DNA of 64,000 bases from the NCBI RefSeq assembly GCF_964204865.1, contig NC_135255.1:20055135-20119134 (forward strand). The letters run 5' to 3'. Below, in pieces: positions 45,501 through 55,663 of this stretch. The DNA is from Styela clava. Its lineage: Eukaryota > Chordata > Ascidiacea > Stolidobranchia > Styelidae. How positions within the stretch are numbered: position 1 is the stretch's first letter; each line of letters begins with the position of its first letter. Made by a program: the position numbers and the translations under genes. Under the pieces are notes generated by a model. The model had not been told where the DNA came from. It was given only the letters and a program-made list of their open reading frames with translations, and made no database searches.

Positions 45501-48500
45501 ACACACTTCTAGAGTCCCACTTGCCTAAGCAGTTGCAATGCATGGCTTGCAAATATATTTCCTGTGAATAAATCTAAATTTTTAATGCAATATTTTACAG
45601 AGTGTAACATTCAATAAAAAGCACATGTTCATTTTTCATGATTCTTACTGTTTTTGCTCAGGTACTAATGCTCTCCTGAAGTGTGTGTACCAAAATGGAG
45701 GTAACTAATTTTGTTCGCCTACTCCACATCAAGTTGTGTAAAGGGACTGGAACCTATGGGCAGGAGGATATTTTCTTTGCTAAAACAAGCAGTCCCCGAA
45801 CTTGTAATAGAACTAAAATAGGAAAATTGGAATCAAATTATGACCTAACCCTAACCTGGTACACATACTACGGGAGTACCCTATAACTTCCCTAAGCAGT
45901 CAGCATACCTTGCGTATATTTCCTGTGCTTAATTCTACTCCCATATCGGCTCTTCTAAGTTTCTAATGAAAAATATATTTTACAAAGTGTAACAGTAAAT
46001 AAAAGTACATGTTCATTTTTCATGGTTTCGTCTGATTTTTTTTGTTTTTGCTCAGGTATCAATGTACAGTTCTCAATACTCCCGTAGTGTGTGTACCCGG
46101 TTAGGGTTACGCCAAAATTTTATTCCAATTTTCTTTATTTTAGTTTATTACGAGTTCGGGGGATGTCTGTTTTACCCAAATGAATATAACATAACCACTG
46201 TCCATCGGTTTCAGTCTCTTCACACAACTTGATGTAAAGTAGGCGAACAAAATTAGTTACCTCCATATTGGTACACACACTTCTGGAGCGCCGGTGAGAG
46301 TGTTCAGTGACCAAATTGCATCAAAGTTTACAATGTTTTTTGTCTGGTTTTTGTGTTCTTGCTCAGGTACTGATGTACAGTTCCACTGCCGATTTATTGA
46401 TAGTTTACCAGCTACTTTTTGGGTATTCCCATAGTGTGTGTACCAGGTCAGGATTGATTAAATTTTACTTTTTTTAGTTCTATCACGATTTCGGGGACCG
46501 TCTGTGTTAGCCAAATGAATATAACCAATGTCCATTAGGTTTCAGTCCTTTTACACAACTCGACGTGAAGTAGGCAAACAAAATTAGTTACCTCCATATT
46601 GGTACACACACTTCTGGAGCGCCACTCTTTGTATATTATCACCAATAAAGGTCACCATTTCTGACTCTGCAAATAATACTTTTTACTTCATTGCCCAGGT
46701 ACCCGTGCACAGCTCTCTGCCTACTCAATGATGGTCTACTAGCTGCAAGTTATTATACCGGTCATATTCGTATCTTCGATGCACCCACACAAGAAATGTT
46801 AGCAGAGATAACAGCTCATGTTGCCCCCATCTCAAGTATGGATTGCTATAACGCAAGAGGCCACTCAATAGTAAGTAACCTGGAACTACGTGAGATACAT
46901 GTTCCAATGTGTGTTTCGAATCAGAAGTCTAAAATAAGTACCGGTACTTTCCCCCTACAGCGGGGTTGGGCAACATTTGGCCCGACGAGATGTTGACCGG
47001 CCCCCTGACTGTATCCAACCACACTCTGTAATGTGGTCCAACGCATCATCCCTGAAAGCTGCCGATCGCTCTACTCTCACCGCACTGTCAGTGCGAGCTG
47101 GTGAAATAAACAATTGCCTTAGTGAACAAACAATTGCGTTAGCACACTTGTTAAACAAACAATATAATATCAAAGCAGAGAGCGTTGTAAACATTCCCTA
47201 CTACTGTTATCAGTTTTATTTGGAATCTAAATATAAAACGATTTTAGAAATTAGATTTTATATTAATTTATTAACCATGGAATTTCCCAAGAAACGTAGA
47301 GTTGACAGAGAGTGTCGAGCATTTAACAAAGATTGGATACCGAAGTTTTTTTTGTGATAATCCGGCCGAGGACTTTATTTTTTCACATCTGGCCCGCCGA
47401 CTAGAGAAGTTGCCCACCCCTGCCCTACAGGGACGCGAGCCCAACTTTGGGAAGCCCTGTTTAGGAAGATTTTCTGCAGTTGTTGAATTAGTAATTGTTG
47501 ATTTTGGTCAAAACATTGGATGCAAAGATATTGAAATAGTTGATAGTTCGCTTTCGATCATCCCTTATTCGAGAATGGAAAGATTTTTCGCTGTTGCAGT
47601 AGCAGGCACCTTGCTGCATGCCGGTAACAACTTTTCGTATGAAGGAAAACATTGCTAAAATCAAGATTTTTTTTCATAGTTTTTCCCATGTTCAAAGACC
47701 TTTAACTGTTGATCCAATTTTGTGGGTTTTTTTTCAAAACATTTATATTTCAAGAATATTGAAAACTAGATTCAACCAAGTTAGGGTAAGGGCATAATTT
47801 TATTCCGATTTTTTTATTTTAATTCTATTACGAGTTCGATGACTGTCTGTGTTAGCCAAGTGAATTTACCTGCCCATAGTTGCCTACATATTGGAGCGCC
47901 CACGCCCTGCTTCCAAGTATGTGGCTACATGAACCTATCTTCATCATTAAAACTCTGGTTTTCAGCTTCTCTCTGCCAGTGAAGACACCTATCTCAGGGT
48001 TTGGAAAATATCAAAGACAGATAAGTTAAAGGTTAGTTTTGTTTTGTAACATAGAATGTTTTATTCATTTTTCGGTACTCCAGTAGTATGTGAACCAAGA
48101 TGGTGGACACCGAAAGTCCGGAACGTAGTATGTGTACCAGATTAGGGTTAGAGCATAATTTTATTTCCTATTATAGTTCTATTAAGAGTTCAGGGACTAG
48201 CCAAGTGGCTCCTGTAGTATTTGTGTCTGAAATTATGGCCTAACCTGGTACACGTACTACGTTCCGGTGTCCGCCATCTTGGTTCACATACTACATAAGC
48301 ACCCATTTTTCTGTGGAGAATATTGGACCCTATAGGCGGGAGCCAGGGATTTTCAAGGTGGGCTCTGAAATTTCTAATCTCCAAGTTGTACTGTGACAGC
48401 TTTAGGAAACATGGGTTTCGAAGAGTCATTTGAGGGAGCCGACCCTCAAATACGATTATCAAATTTTATTAATGCCAATATTTCTTCTTTGGACAGTTAC

Positions 48501-48740
48501 AAAATTAGCCAAGTCAGTATTTCAATGAGTAAACAAATAGCAGACGGAGCCCCTAGGTTTCAGAACTTATGCGCTACCAGAACTGTAATTCAAACTTTCG
48601 CTTTTAAGATCTCTCAAGAATGGTACACGTATGTCGAAGACCTGCTGATATGCGGAGTAAAATTCCATCCTGGGACAGATGAAATGTTTGCTGTTACAGG
48701 ATACGATTCTAATGAAATAACCTTGTTTAAGAAAACATAA
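36581..48740 (+). CDS. WDR54: WD repeat-containing protein 54 (nine coding exons)
   Basis: Exons 36581-36671, 37270-37364, 37650-37760, 38907-38995, 39248-39416, 41260-41357, 46699-46870, 47966-48031 and 48609-48740; all GT-AG, phases join throughout, 340 aa (human about 335). The N-terminus has the family's 'IPLK...LFNNLDILP' pattern; exon 3 ends HVRGFQ; exon 5 has VFVGTCKGEILVVE; exon 6 VNVATADDEGSISVWK; exon 7 GLLAASYYTGHIRIFDA; exon 8 LLSASEDTYLRVWKISK; exon 9 CGVKF with FAVTGYDSNEI. These are beta-propeller blades of WDR54, a cytosolic protein linked in mammals to EGFR/ERK signalling. Introns 3 to 8 are loaded with MITEs, hATs and SINEs. The start of exon 9 is the least certain junction. 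Confidence 0.88.
37896..38100 (+). mobile_element. MITE B in WDR54 intron 3
   Basis: Opens GGTACTCCTGTATTATGTGT and ACCAGGTTAGGGTTAGGC, continues through the family B body (AAGTGAATATACCACCTGCC, GTTGATATAAAGTAGACATA) and closes ATTGGTACTTACACTTCTTG. Confidence 0.75.
38516..38718. mobile_element. MULE-like MITE, copy 2, in WDR54 intron 3
   Basis: Same ends as the copy at 5832 (GGTGAACGTACATTTG and AATGTAATGGAACC) and the same interior. It is flanked by a perfect 10-bp duplication GCGTAACAAT (38506-38515, 38719-38728). Confidence 0.88.
39788..40343. mobile_element. MITE F in WDR54 intron 5
   Basis: Inverted ends CCGTATTTGCTCGTTTTGT and AAAACGAGCATATACGG, each followed inward by GGGCCC-containing motifs (CCGGGCCCATATTTTT; ATTCAAACGGGCCCTTATT). 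No coding sequence. Confidence 0.65.
40653..41153. mobile_element. MITE E, full-length copy (501 bp)
   Basis: Ends TGGACCTTTCCCCGAGC and GGTCGGGGAAAGGTCCA, flanked by TA on both sides, suggesting a TA target duplication. It sits in WDR54 intron 5, shortly before exon 6. Copies or fragments are at 19164, 26186, 42293 and 48816. Confidence 0.75.
41543..41770. mobile_element. MITE A in WDR54 intron 6
   Basis: CTCCCGAAATATGCGAACC at the left and GGTTCGCATACTTCGGGAG at the right, with the usual AGATGGCAGACATC / GATGTCCGTCATCT inner repeats. Confidence 0.8.
42979..43200 (+). pseudogene. C-terminal hAT transposase fragment, nested
   Basis: The + frame contains KIFTSMFGSTYLCEQSF followed in another frame by MNITKN, the hallmark of the hAT C-terminal dimerisation region (FGSTYxCExxFSxMNxxK). 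The frame is broken. An outward terminus TTTGCCAACCCTTG lies at about 43402-43415; the partner terminus was not found. Confidence 0.7.
43621..43887 (+). pseudogene. C-terminal hAT transposase fragment (ZBED5-like)
   Basis: Reads 'PWILSFPTSDMVKRGFSAV' then 'LLVSKQLNRLSISKRGNFR' and closes near EEHQAHPSQ, matching the C-terminal hAT domain of the domesticated ZBED5/FAM200 type. Only the C-terminal part is present, close to the right end of the 2062-bp element, so this appears to be its own decayed transposase. Confidence 0.75.
44125..44246. repeat. 61-bp perfect tandem duplication
   Basis: Units 44125-44185 and 44186-44246 both read TTGCTGTAGTTTCATCGAAG through TCACTCATTATTCCC without difference. 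Lies in WDR54 intron 6. Confidence 0.9.
44279..44500 (+). repeat. tRNA-derived SINE, family 1, best-preserved head
   Basis: A box TGTGGCTCAACGGGCTAAGC at 44290-44309 and B box GGTTCGAATCC about 50 bp on give a clear tRNA-like head, lengthened by an inserted segment between the boxes. The body runs to CCATGTTTCCGAAAACAAAC and lacks the usual tail. It sits in WDR54 intron 6. Confidence 0.8.
45013..45515. mobile_element. MITE B-type element split by a SINE
   Basis: The left half (45013-45147: GTGTGTGTACCAGGTTGGG, ACTAAAATAAGGAAAATC) and right half (about 45481-45515: TTAACTCTAACCTGGTACAC) belong to one MITE. It is interrupted by a family 1 SINE in - orientation (45148-45480) with tail, body and a full tRNA head. 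Confidence 0.75.
45678..45889 (-). mobile_element. MITE B in WDR54 intron 6
   Basis: Opens TGAAGTGTGTGTACCAAAATGG and ends CCTGGTACACATACTACGGGAG; family B body in reverse orientation. Confidence 0.75.
46078..46295 (+). mobile_element. MITE B in WDR54 intron 6
   Basis: Opens ACTCCCGTAGTGTGTGTACC and closes ATTGGTACACACACTTCTGGAG. The following 46430-46625 is another family B copy in the same orientation with the same ending. Confidence 0.75.
46430..46625 (+). mobile_element. MITE B in WDR54 intron 6, next to exon 7
   Basis: Opens CCATAGTGTGTGTACCAGG and closes GGTACACACACTTCTGGAG, ending about 75 bp before the exon 7 acceptor. Confidence 0.72.
46961..47422. mobile_element. hAT element (462 bp) keeping the transposase N-terminus
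   Basis: Ends CGGGGTTGGGCAACATTTGG and AGAAGTTGCCCACCCCTG with a perfect duplication CCCTACAG (46953-46960, 47423-47430). Inside, from an ATG at 47277, the + frame reads PKKRRVDRECRAFNKDW, the N-terminal start of GTF2IRD2/ZBED-type hAT transposases. It is cut off by the element's right end, so this is an internal-deletion derivative. Lies in WDR54 intron 7. Confidence 0.88.
48077..48300. mobile_element. MITE A in WDR54 intron 8
   Basis: ACTCCAGTAGTATGTGAACC with CAAGATGGTGGACACCG on the left and CGGTGTCCGCCATCTTGG with TTCACATACTACATAAGC on the right. A partial family B copy lies at 47770-47900 in intron 7. Confidence 0.75.
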
Positions 48741-49321
48741 TGAATGCTGACAAGGAAAGACACTTTGAATATTTTCTAAATTGGATCATGTCAAACAAAG
48801 AATATAGAGAAGTCAATGGATGTTTTCCCGATCTTTGACCCCAGGAGAATTCTTCCTATATTTACCCTTGAAAAATTTTTGATGCTTATTTTGAGAATGT
48901 TTCTGCGATAAATAAGAAAATCGGTGCTTAGGGAAACATCTCCATATGTTAAATGATTCCGAATTTTAAACTGAAACAAAGGTAATGTAGAAGGTAGTTT
49001 TATTGGATTTTTAATTTTTTCAAAGTTTTCCGAAACAAAGGGAGGCTTTCTTGTCCATATATTGAGATTTAATGGCTCAAATTGAGAATTTTTCATAGTT
49101 TTAGGTACCTATGCACAGTGATACTTTCTCAGTGGCACTCCGGTCGCTGAGTTAATTGAGTTAGAGTACGAGTCCTTTTTTTTAGATGACTTCAAACACT
49201 AGTTTTTAATAATTGTGAGTCAAATCTTCCCAGCACTGCACTACATATTTCTATATTCATGTTTCGTGAACTACTGTTTTCTTTACAATTTATTTTCATT
49301 TTACCTTATAAAGTTGAAATC

Positions 49322-49600
49322 GTGAATAGCAATGGTTCCCAAACCGCAGTCCACGTAAAGATTTATTATTGCCCGGCGAACTTAAGGGAAATAGTTTAAC
49401 ACTTTGTTTTTTCTTTTGCGTTCTAGAGACTGCTAATTATTACATCATTATCACAGTTCAGGCACGTGTATATTCATAACAATTCAATTACACCACCAAT
49501 TTTTGTACTGGTATCGGTATCCACTCTCCTGGTACACGAATATCCTTCCGCTTCCAGTTTTGGCCCCAGTCAATAACCTTAGGAACCACTGTTTGAGGCG
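49322..49600. mobile_element. Probable degraded hAT element
   Basis: CAATGGTTCCCAAACCGCAG near 49331 and ATAACCTTAGGAACCACTG near 49590 resemble paired hAT termini, but no 8-bp duplication matches. Confidence 0.4.
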
Positions 49601-49747
49601 ACATAAAATTTAAACGGCTAAAATACTTTTCTATCGGTCTTTGTTCCGAGTACTCTGGGCAAACCTTATATTGCAATTGAAGTTTTGTATTCTAATATTA
49701 CACTTTTGACTTTATTTTTATACATAGTTAGTATAGAATTTTTAGTT

Positions 49748-50060
49748 ATCCCAGGAGAGAGAAAAGTCGATAAGACTGTTTAGAACTTGATTGCAATGAT
49801 GTTTATGTGTAAAGGGACTCCTCAATGCGCTGATTTATCCATGTAACATGTTATTGGTTGCGGCTGACAAGGAAAGACACTTTGAATATTTTCTCAATAG
49901 GATCATGTCCTACAACGAAATTCAAGTTATCCATGTGAAGGGGTAATGCGATAAGACAAATTACCGTAATCATCTGGTGAGCCACGGCCTCTCGTCTGGT
50001 TTCGAGTCCATGTTAGGTCTGGGATTAATTGACCAATTATTTGTTTTCGGATGCATTGAC
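49748..50060 (-). repeat. tRNA-derived SINE fragments, family 1
   Basis: Tail-like ATCCCAGGAGAGAGAAAAGTCG at about 49749 and body-like GAGCCACGGCCTCTCGTCTGG at 49980 with TTGTTTTCGGATGCATTGAC, all in - orientation. Diverged and incomplete. Confidence 0.5.
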
Positions 50061-50069
50061 TTGATAATG

Positions 50070-51077
50070 GAGTATGTCAATTCAGCTGTATATTTGATAA
50101 ATTTCCAAAACAAAAACAACCTATAAGCAGCACCAACTGAATTGTGCACAAGACTACTGAGCAAATGGCCGCTTCACCTTCACAGCCGTCTCATCATTTT
50201 TGGAACACAAAGTCTGATGAAAGAATTTTTCCATTAATTCATTTTTCTACTCCTTTTATGTGTTTGTTATTGTATATCGTTGTTGTGCTGTACGTTTTGT
50301 AGCAATATATATATTTGTAGTAGAAAATCCGTTTTTCTCTGAAATTGCGCAATAGCGTAGCCAGAGGGTGGGCCATCAAGAATTCCTGCAAAAAAGATTT
50401 CCAGCATATGAATGGTGATTTTGGGGCATATGTAATGGGAAATGAACTTCAATGTATGTATTTTTCAAACAGCATTTTGCCCTATTCGTGCGCGATTCAC
50501 AGATAACCCGACGTTTTGTTGACTTGCTATCAATTCTTCCTTCAATTGAACCTACCGAGATAGATGAAATCGCGCGGTTTATGGTTTTAGTAACTTCGAC
50601 AGCGGAGTAAGTCTGTGGAGGGCTGTGTACCTGGCTAGGTTTCAGTCCCAGATTCCAGGGGTTCGCCATGCTTTCAGTTGTATTTTCAAAGAGTGGGAAT
50701 TTCAAACTCTCGATAGTGATAATGGAAATAATAAATTCTCTCAAAGTTGACTGAGCGTTCCTCGCAGTCTATTTGAAGTGGGAGGCTTTTACTCGCCAAA
50801 GTTTTTTTTCAGCCCGGGAACTCTGGTGTGGTGTTAACTCCGCGACGCATAAAGGTGTAGGAACAAAGTTTTCTTTCCCGGTCGGAAAATTCCTGTGCTC
50901 AAAAGACAACAGCCATACCTGTGGAATAAAATTTGGATGGGGTTTTCAGAGTCTGTAGTCGCAACATGGATAGCGTCAGCGCCATGGTTCCATGTGAAGT
51001 GCGCAGTACCACTAAACCCATTCAGAGTGATGACTGATAGCTAGATAGGTTCGGAGCCATGGTTATTCATATAATTA
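50070..51077. other. Stretch without recognised gene
   Basis: Short open frames on both strands, but none shows a domain or a convincing splice context. No transposon termini found. Confidence 0.35.
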
Positions 51078-51086
51078 AGTCATCAT

Positions 51087-51290
51087 GGTGACCGTACATT
51101 TGAACCCATGTACATTTGAACCCATGTGTATATCCGCGGGTTCAATCTATATGCGGGTGCTAAAACCCATGGGTTAGGGTTAGTATGGGTTCAACTATCC
51201 GTAAAACAAAAAAAATTTCCATATGTGCAATAGCATGCAAGTGCAATTGTCGTGGGTTCAAATGTACGTGGGTTCAAATGTAATGGAACC
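51087..51290. mobile_element. MULE-like MITE, copy 3
   Basis: Ends GGTGACCGTACATTTGAACC and AAATGTAATGGAACC, with a perfect 9-bp duplication AGTCATCAT (51078-51086, 51291-51299). Same interior as the copies at 5832 and 38516. Confidence 0.9.
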
Positions 51291-51299
51291 AGTCATCAT

Positions 51300-52205
51300 A
51301 TCGGCTTTACTTTATTCACATTAAACATAAAAATCCTATACTGCTCTGAGACGAATAACTGGCTTTTGGATCTGGACTATCCTATCGGCATTTCTCTCTT
51401 CAGAGTAAATATGAAATTCATTCCCTAAAAAACTTCAAAATTTGCGCACGTTTATTCTTTACCGTTAGTTAGCGCGCTTGAGGTAATCACTCTCCTCCTA
51501 ACCACAACGACCGCCATCTTATCAACCTTATTATTATTACATCGCAGAATTAATCAGAAACTCGAGTATTTTATTAATAACACGATTCATTAAAAATTAA
51601 TCATAATACGGCGAGCGTGTGGACGATTCCTTATCTTGCTTCTCGTGTTGGGTCAGCCGGCACTTCAAGTATGCTTGACACGGTCTTCCCTGGCTAACGG
51701 CAGTAGAAAAAAACATTCTAGAAATTTTAATGTTGATGTATAAAATTTAGTCTTCGATTTTGTGTGGCCGTGTATAATGAACGTGGAATTAACACCCGGC
51801 CTATAGATAATCTTAATTAAAACTCTTGACACATAAATATATTTTCTTGAGTAGGAAAATATACCCGCTCATATACGTTCAAAATAACGGTAAAATGATA
51901 TCGTTTTTCGTGTCATTTTTAGCATTATTTAAATTGTATCAGCATCAGAAAAACCTCCATACTAATCCATGTTAATATATTAATTGATATAAGACGTTTA
52001 GGTGATGATATTATGAAAGTTAGTTAATTAGTTTTGTTTTTTGCAGCTTGTCTCACAATTTACTGTACAATTTCCGAAATTTTGCGTTTTTGAAGTTTAT
52101 AGTAAAAAAGCACTTATACCTATCAAAAATCATGTTTTCGTTAGCTTTTCCCATTGCTTGTTTTCTTGGTCATAATTGACTCTAACAGAAGTTGAAGGCT
52201 AGGAC
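51300..52205. other. AT-rich stretch, nothing recognised
   Basis: Non-coding in all frames on inspection; short fragments at 51330-51400 resemble SINE tail sequence. No gene identified. Confidence 0.35.
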
Positions 52206-52207
52206 AG

Positions 52208-52600
52208 GATTTTCATTTTATTAGTGAAGAGAAGAGAACCGATAAGACAGCTTAATCATGTGGCAAACCACGGCTCCTGTCAAGGTTCCTGTTCCCGTAG
52301 TCCCGAAGTATGTGAACTAAGATAGCGGACACCGGAACGTAGTATGTGTACCATGTTAGGGTTAGGCCGTAATTTTAGGTACAAATACTACGGGAGTCAC
52401 TTGGCTAGTACCCGAACTCGTAATAGAACTAAAATAAGGAAAATTGAAATAAAATTATGACCTAATTCTAACCTGGTACACATACCACGTTTCGGTGTCC
52501 GCCATCTTGGTTCACATACTTCGGGAGTACCACTATTCCATGTCGGGTACGGGATTAGTTAGCCAATTATTTGTTCAGATGCATGGACTTGAAGAAAAAT
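52208..52600 (-). repeat. SINE family 1 interrupted by MITE A
   Basis: SINE tail and body (ACCGATAAGACAGCTTAATC, ACCACGGCTCCTGTCAAGG) stop at about 52293, a complete MITE A occupies about 52294-52531 (GACACCGGAACGTAGTATG ... CGGTGTCCGCCATCTTGG ... CTTCGGGAG), and the SINE resumes with CCATGTCGGGTACGGGATTAG. Confidence 0.78.
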
Positions 52601-52770
52601 GGCAAGCTGTACTTTTGACCCTTTTTTGTTGATATGTTCACTTCTGGGTTCTGTGAGTTCAGGAGGTCTTAGAGTTAGACAGTATAAATAGTCGTATGGT
52701 CAGCAGAAGACAGAGATGAGATCTTGTATTGTGTAGCATATCAATGCTGCTTTTCTGGTGATCCAGAAGT

Positions 52771-52945
52771 GTTTATACCAATATGAAGGTAACTAATTTC
52801 GTTCGCCTACTTTACATTAAGTTGTGTGAAGGGACGGAAGCCTATGGGGTATATTCACTTGGCTAACACAAACAGTCCCCGAAATAAACGAGGAATATCA
52901 GAATAAAATTATTGCCTGACCTTAACCTGGTACACATACCGAACC
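52771..52945 (-). mobile_element. MITE B
   Basis: CCAGAAGTGTTTATACCAATATG, then TTCGCCTACTTTACATTAAG and CTTAACCTGGTACACATACC: family B in reverse orientation. Confidence 0.7.
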
Positions 52946-53156
52946 GTTTTTCTAATATCAAGACGTTAAAATAACTAAGCTATTGGAGTTATGGGCAGTT
53001 TACCATCGTAAACCTATTACTTTTTGTGAGTTTATCAGGTTGGAATGATATTAGGGGTTAAATATTTATTTGATTGTCATTTTGGCGTGTTTTTCATCCT
53101 GAAGTTTGCTGTTTTTTATATTTCACGTTCACACCTGCATCTGACATTTGATATAT

Positions 53157-53356
53157 ATAGGGTGTCCATAAAGTTTTAAAAAAATTTTGAATTGCAAAGG
53201 GAATTTATTTATACCGTATATTGTTTGGGCCCTCACAGATGTATTAAATGAAGTAAAAATACTTAAACAATTACTATTAAAAAAAAACTTAGTTAAGATA
53301 TATTGGTAACTGACTTCATAACAAAATTGAAATTGTTAAGGGACATTAGGTACATA
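53157..53356. mobile_element. Degraded mariner-like MITE
   Basis: Left end TATAGGGTGTCCATAAAG and the interior GAAGTAAAAATACTTAAACA match the copy at 34393-34590; the right end is eroded. Confidence 0.6.
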
Positions 53357-53992
53357 TGAAATTCTGTAGAACACATTAACATTTGGCTGGAATTTGACTA
53401 ACATTGCCGTAGCCATTTTGCGTCGAGTCTATTGCATTGACTTTGAATTGCATGATTGCAATTTCCTCTAAACGCCTTATAAAAGTCAACTCGGATCCTG
53501 ATATTTCCGGTTTTCCGAATAATTCCCGGGAACACCTCATATGAAATTCGGCCCATAAGACATTCGGTATTATTCTTTCAACGTTTGACTATTTTTTTCA
53601 AATCCGATTTCCTCGAAACACTTTGTAAACGCTACGTTGACACTGACACTACCGTCGTTATAATCCAGTGTGAACAACAAAATTATTAGTTAGTTTATAG
53701 TTCTCATACCAGGTGTAAATAATAATTGCAGGACAAGTAACACAAATTCACATGCAATTAGATAATAAATAATTGCACATTTATTTGCCTATTAGTGTCT
53801 GAAGTTGAGGCGAATTTTCAAAGACTCGTTGACGATTGAACATAAAATGTCTTTAAACTTTGTTAAATTCGCTATGATATTCAGTGGAGTCTCTTAAATC
53901 TGATTAGGAGTAATGAGTGAGAAGTCTTGACAAAAAACATCGAGTGTTTAACGGTAAACAATGGGTAATTGCGCGAATCAATTAGGATTTTT

Positions 53993-54195
53993 GGTACTCC
54001 CGTGATGAGGCCAGATGAGGCCTTAATTTATTCCAATTTTATATATTTTAGTTCTATTACGAGTTCGGGGTCTGTCTGTGTTAGCCAAGTGAATATTCCC
54101 CTGACCATAGGTTTCAGTCCTTTTGCACAATTTGATGTTGAGTAGGCGAACAAAATTAGTTACCTCCATATTGGTACACATACTTCGGGAGCGCC
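53993..54195 (+). mobile_element. MITE B
   Basis: GGTACTCCCGTGATGAGG at the left, GTTAGCCAAGTGAATATTCC inside, and ATTGGTACACATACTTCGGGAG at the right; the start is slightly damaged. Confidence 0.7.
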
Positions 54196-54377
54196 GGATT
54201 TTGAGTTATCTATTAAAATGATGTTCTGCGTAACTTTGCACAAGAGACCTCTGAGTAATTGCTGAGTACAATCGTACGTAACACTGAGATTTAGATCGTT
54301 CTAACGATTATCAATTTAATACCGTAGAACCGAAATTTTTTGAAAATGTATGAAATTGAGGTATACCAATTAATGGT

Positions 54378-54581
54378 CGAAGTATGTGTACCAATATGGA
54401 GGTAACTGATTTTGTTCGTCTACTTTACATCAAGTTGTATAAAGGGACCGAAATCTATGGGCAGAGAGTATATTCACTTGGCTAACACAGACAGTTTCCG
54501 AACACGTAATAGAACTGAAAAAAAAATCGGAATAAAATTATGTCCTATCCCTAACCTGGTACACACACTACGGGAGTACCA
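54378..54581 (-). mobile_element. MITE B
   Basis: CGAAGTATGTGTACCAATATGG to CCTGGTACACACACTACGGGAG; complete in reverse orientation. Confidence 0.75.
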
Positions 54582-55159
54582 GATATTTTTCCGGGTTTTA
54601 ATGGAACATATAGTATACCTCAGTAATTATCAAAATCCTTCCAATTGAACAAACTCTATTGTTGTTCAATACTCGTTGAGACCATTAGTAATTTTAATGA
54701 AACATTCGAAAAATCACTTGAAAATTTTCTTAATTCTTTTTTGGTGGATTAAATATGTCCGTGACTGACTCAATCAGTCACAGAATACGTCACATTTGTT
54801 GTGTTTCTGGGAAAAAGTGACAAAATTATCAGGTCTTGTATGGTTGCCAGGTGTGCGATACATAGAAAAGTGTGAGAAAAAATCCGTTGGAGGAAATTGA
54901 ATTTTGTCTTTTATATTCTCGGTACCGAGTTTATTATGTCCTCGCCGTTGAGAGTTTAGGTTTAGTTAGGAATGGTTTGGTCAGATCAGGTATCATAAAT
55001 GTATATATACTTTGTATTTTGGAACATATTAAATTATTATTATTGAACATATTAAATGGTTTCAATTCTAGTGCCAACTCGCGTCTACATCACCTCAACT
55101 CCAAGTTTTAGTAGTATTTGGGAAATCGTAATATTCCTCAGAGATCCATCCCCTATGCC

Positions 55160-55457
55160 AGAGTGGTCTAAGAATGCCAGCTCCGCGGGCCACAAAATTA
55201 CTTTTGCATTGTTCGCGGGCCACAATATTGCCAAGAACTTTGCTCGTTTAACTTTGCTAGTTGCCTCACCAATCCATAACACTAGTCAATTCCGTGACAT
55301 TAGTGATGCAACAATATGTCAAAAGATTTTATGGGTAATTTTATGACGAAACAACACGAAATGCGGTTTTTTGATTTCTCTCCGAATGCGACGCGGGCCA
55401 CATATAATGAAATGTCGGGCCCCATGTGGCCCGCGAGCCTGGGTTTGGACCACCCTG
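55160..55457. mobile_element. hAT-type element, family CAGGGTGGTCC
   Basis: Left CAGAGTGGTCTAAGAATGCC, right GTTTGGACCACCCTG, CGCGGGCCACA motifs inside. The target duplication CCCTATGC/TACTATGC matches at 6 of 8 positions. Same family as 14159-14629. Confidence 0.75.
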
Positions 55458-55663
55458 TACTATGCTATTGACTAAAAGCGTGACTTTCTTTGAGCAAAGT
55501 TTTATATACCTTCGATTACTAGGGCGTTTGTTTTATTCCAGAGATTAGGAAAGTTAATGAGACGATCATCTGTATTTTGTCGGCCTCAGATAAATGATAA
55601 TAATCAGTGAGCGCTTGTACAGATTCTCGTTAGGAAAAAAGATATATATGAAAACGTCTAGTA

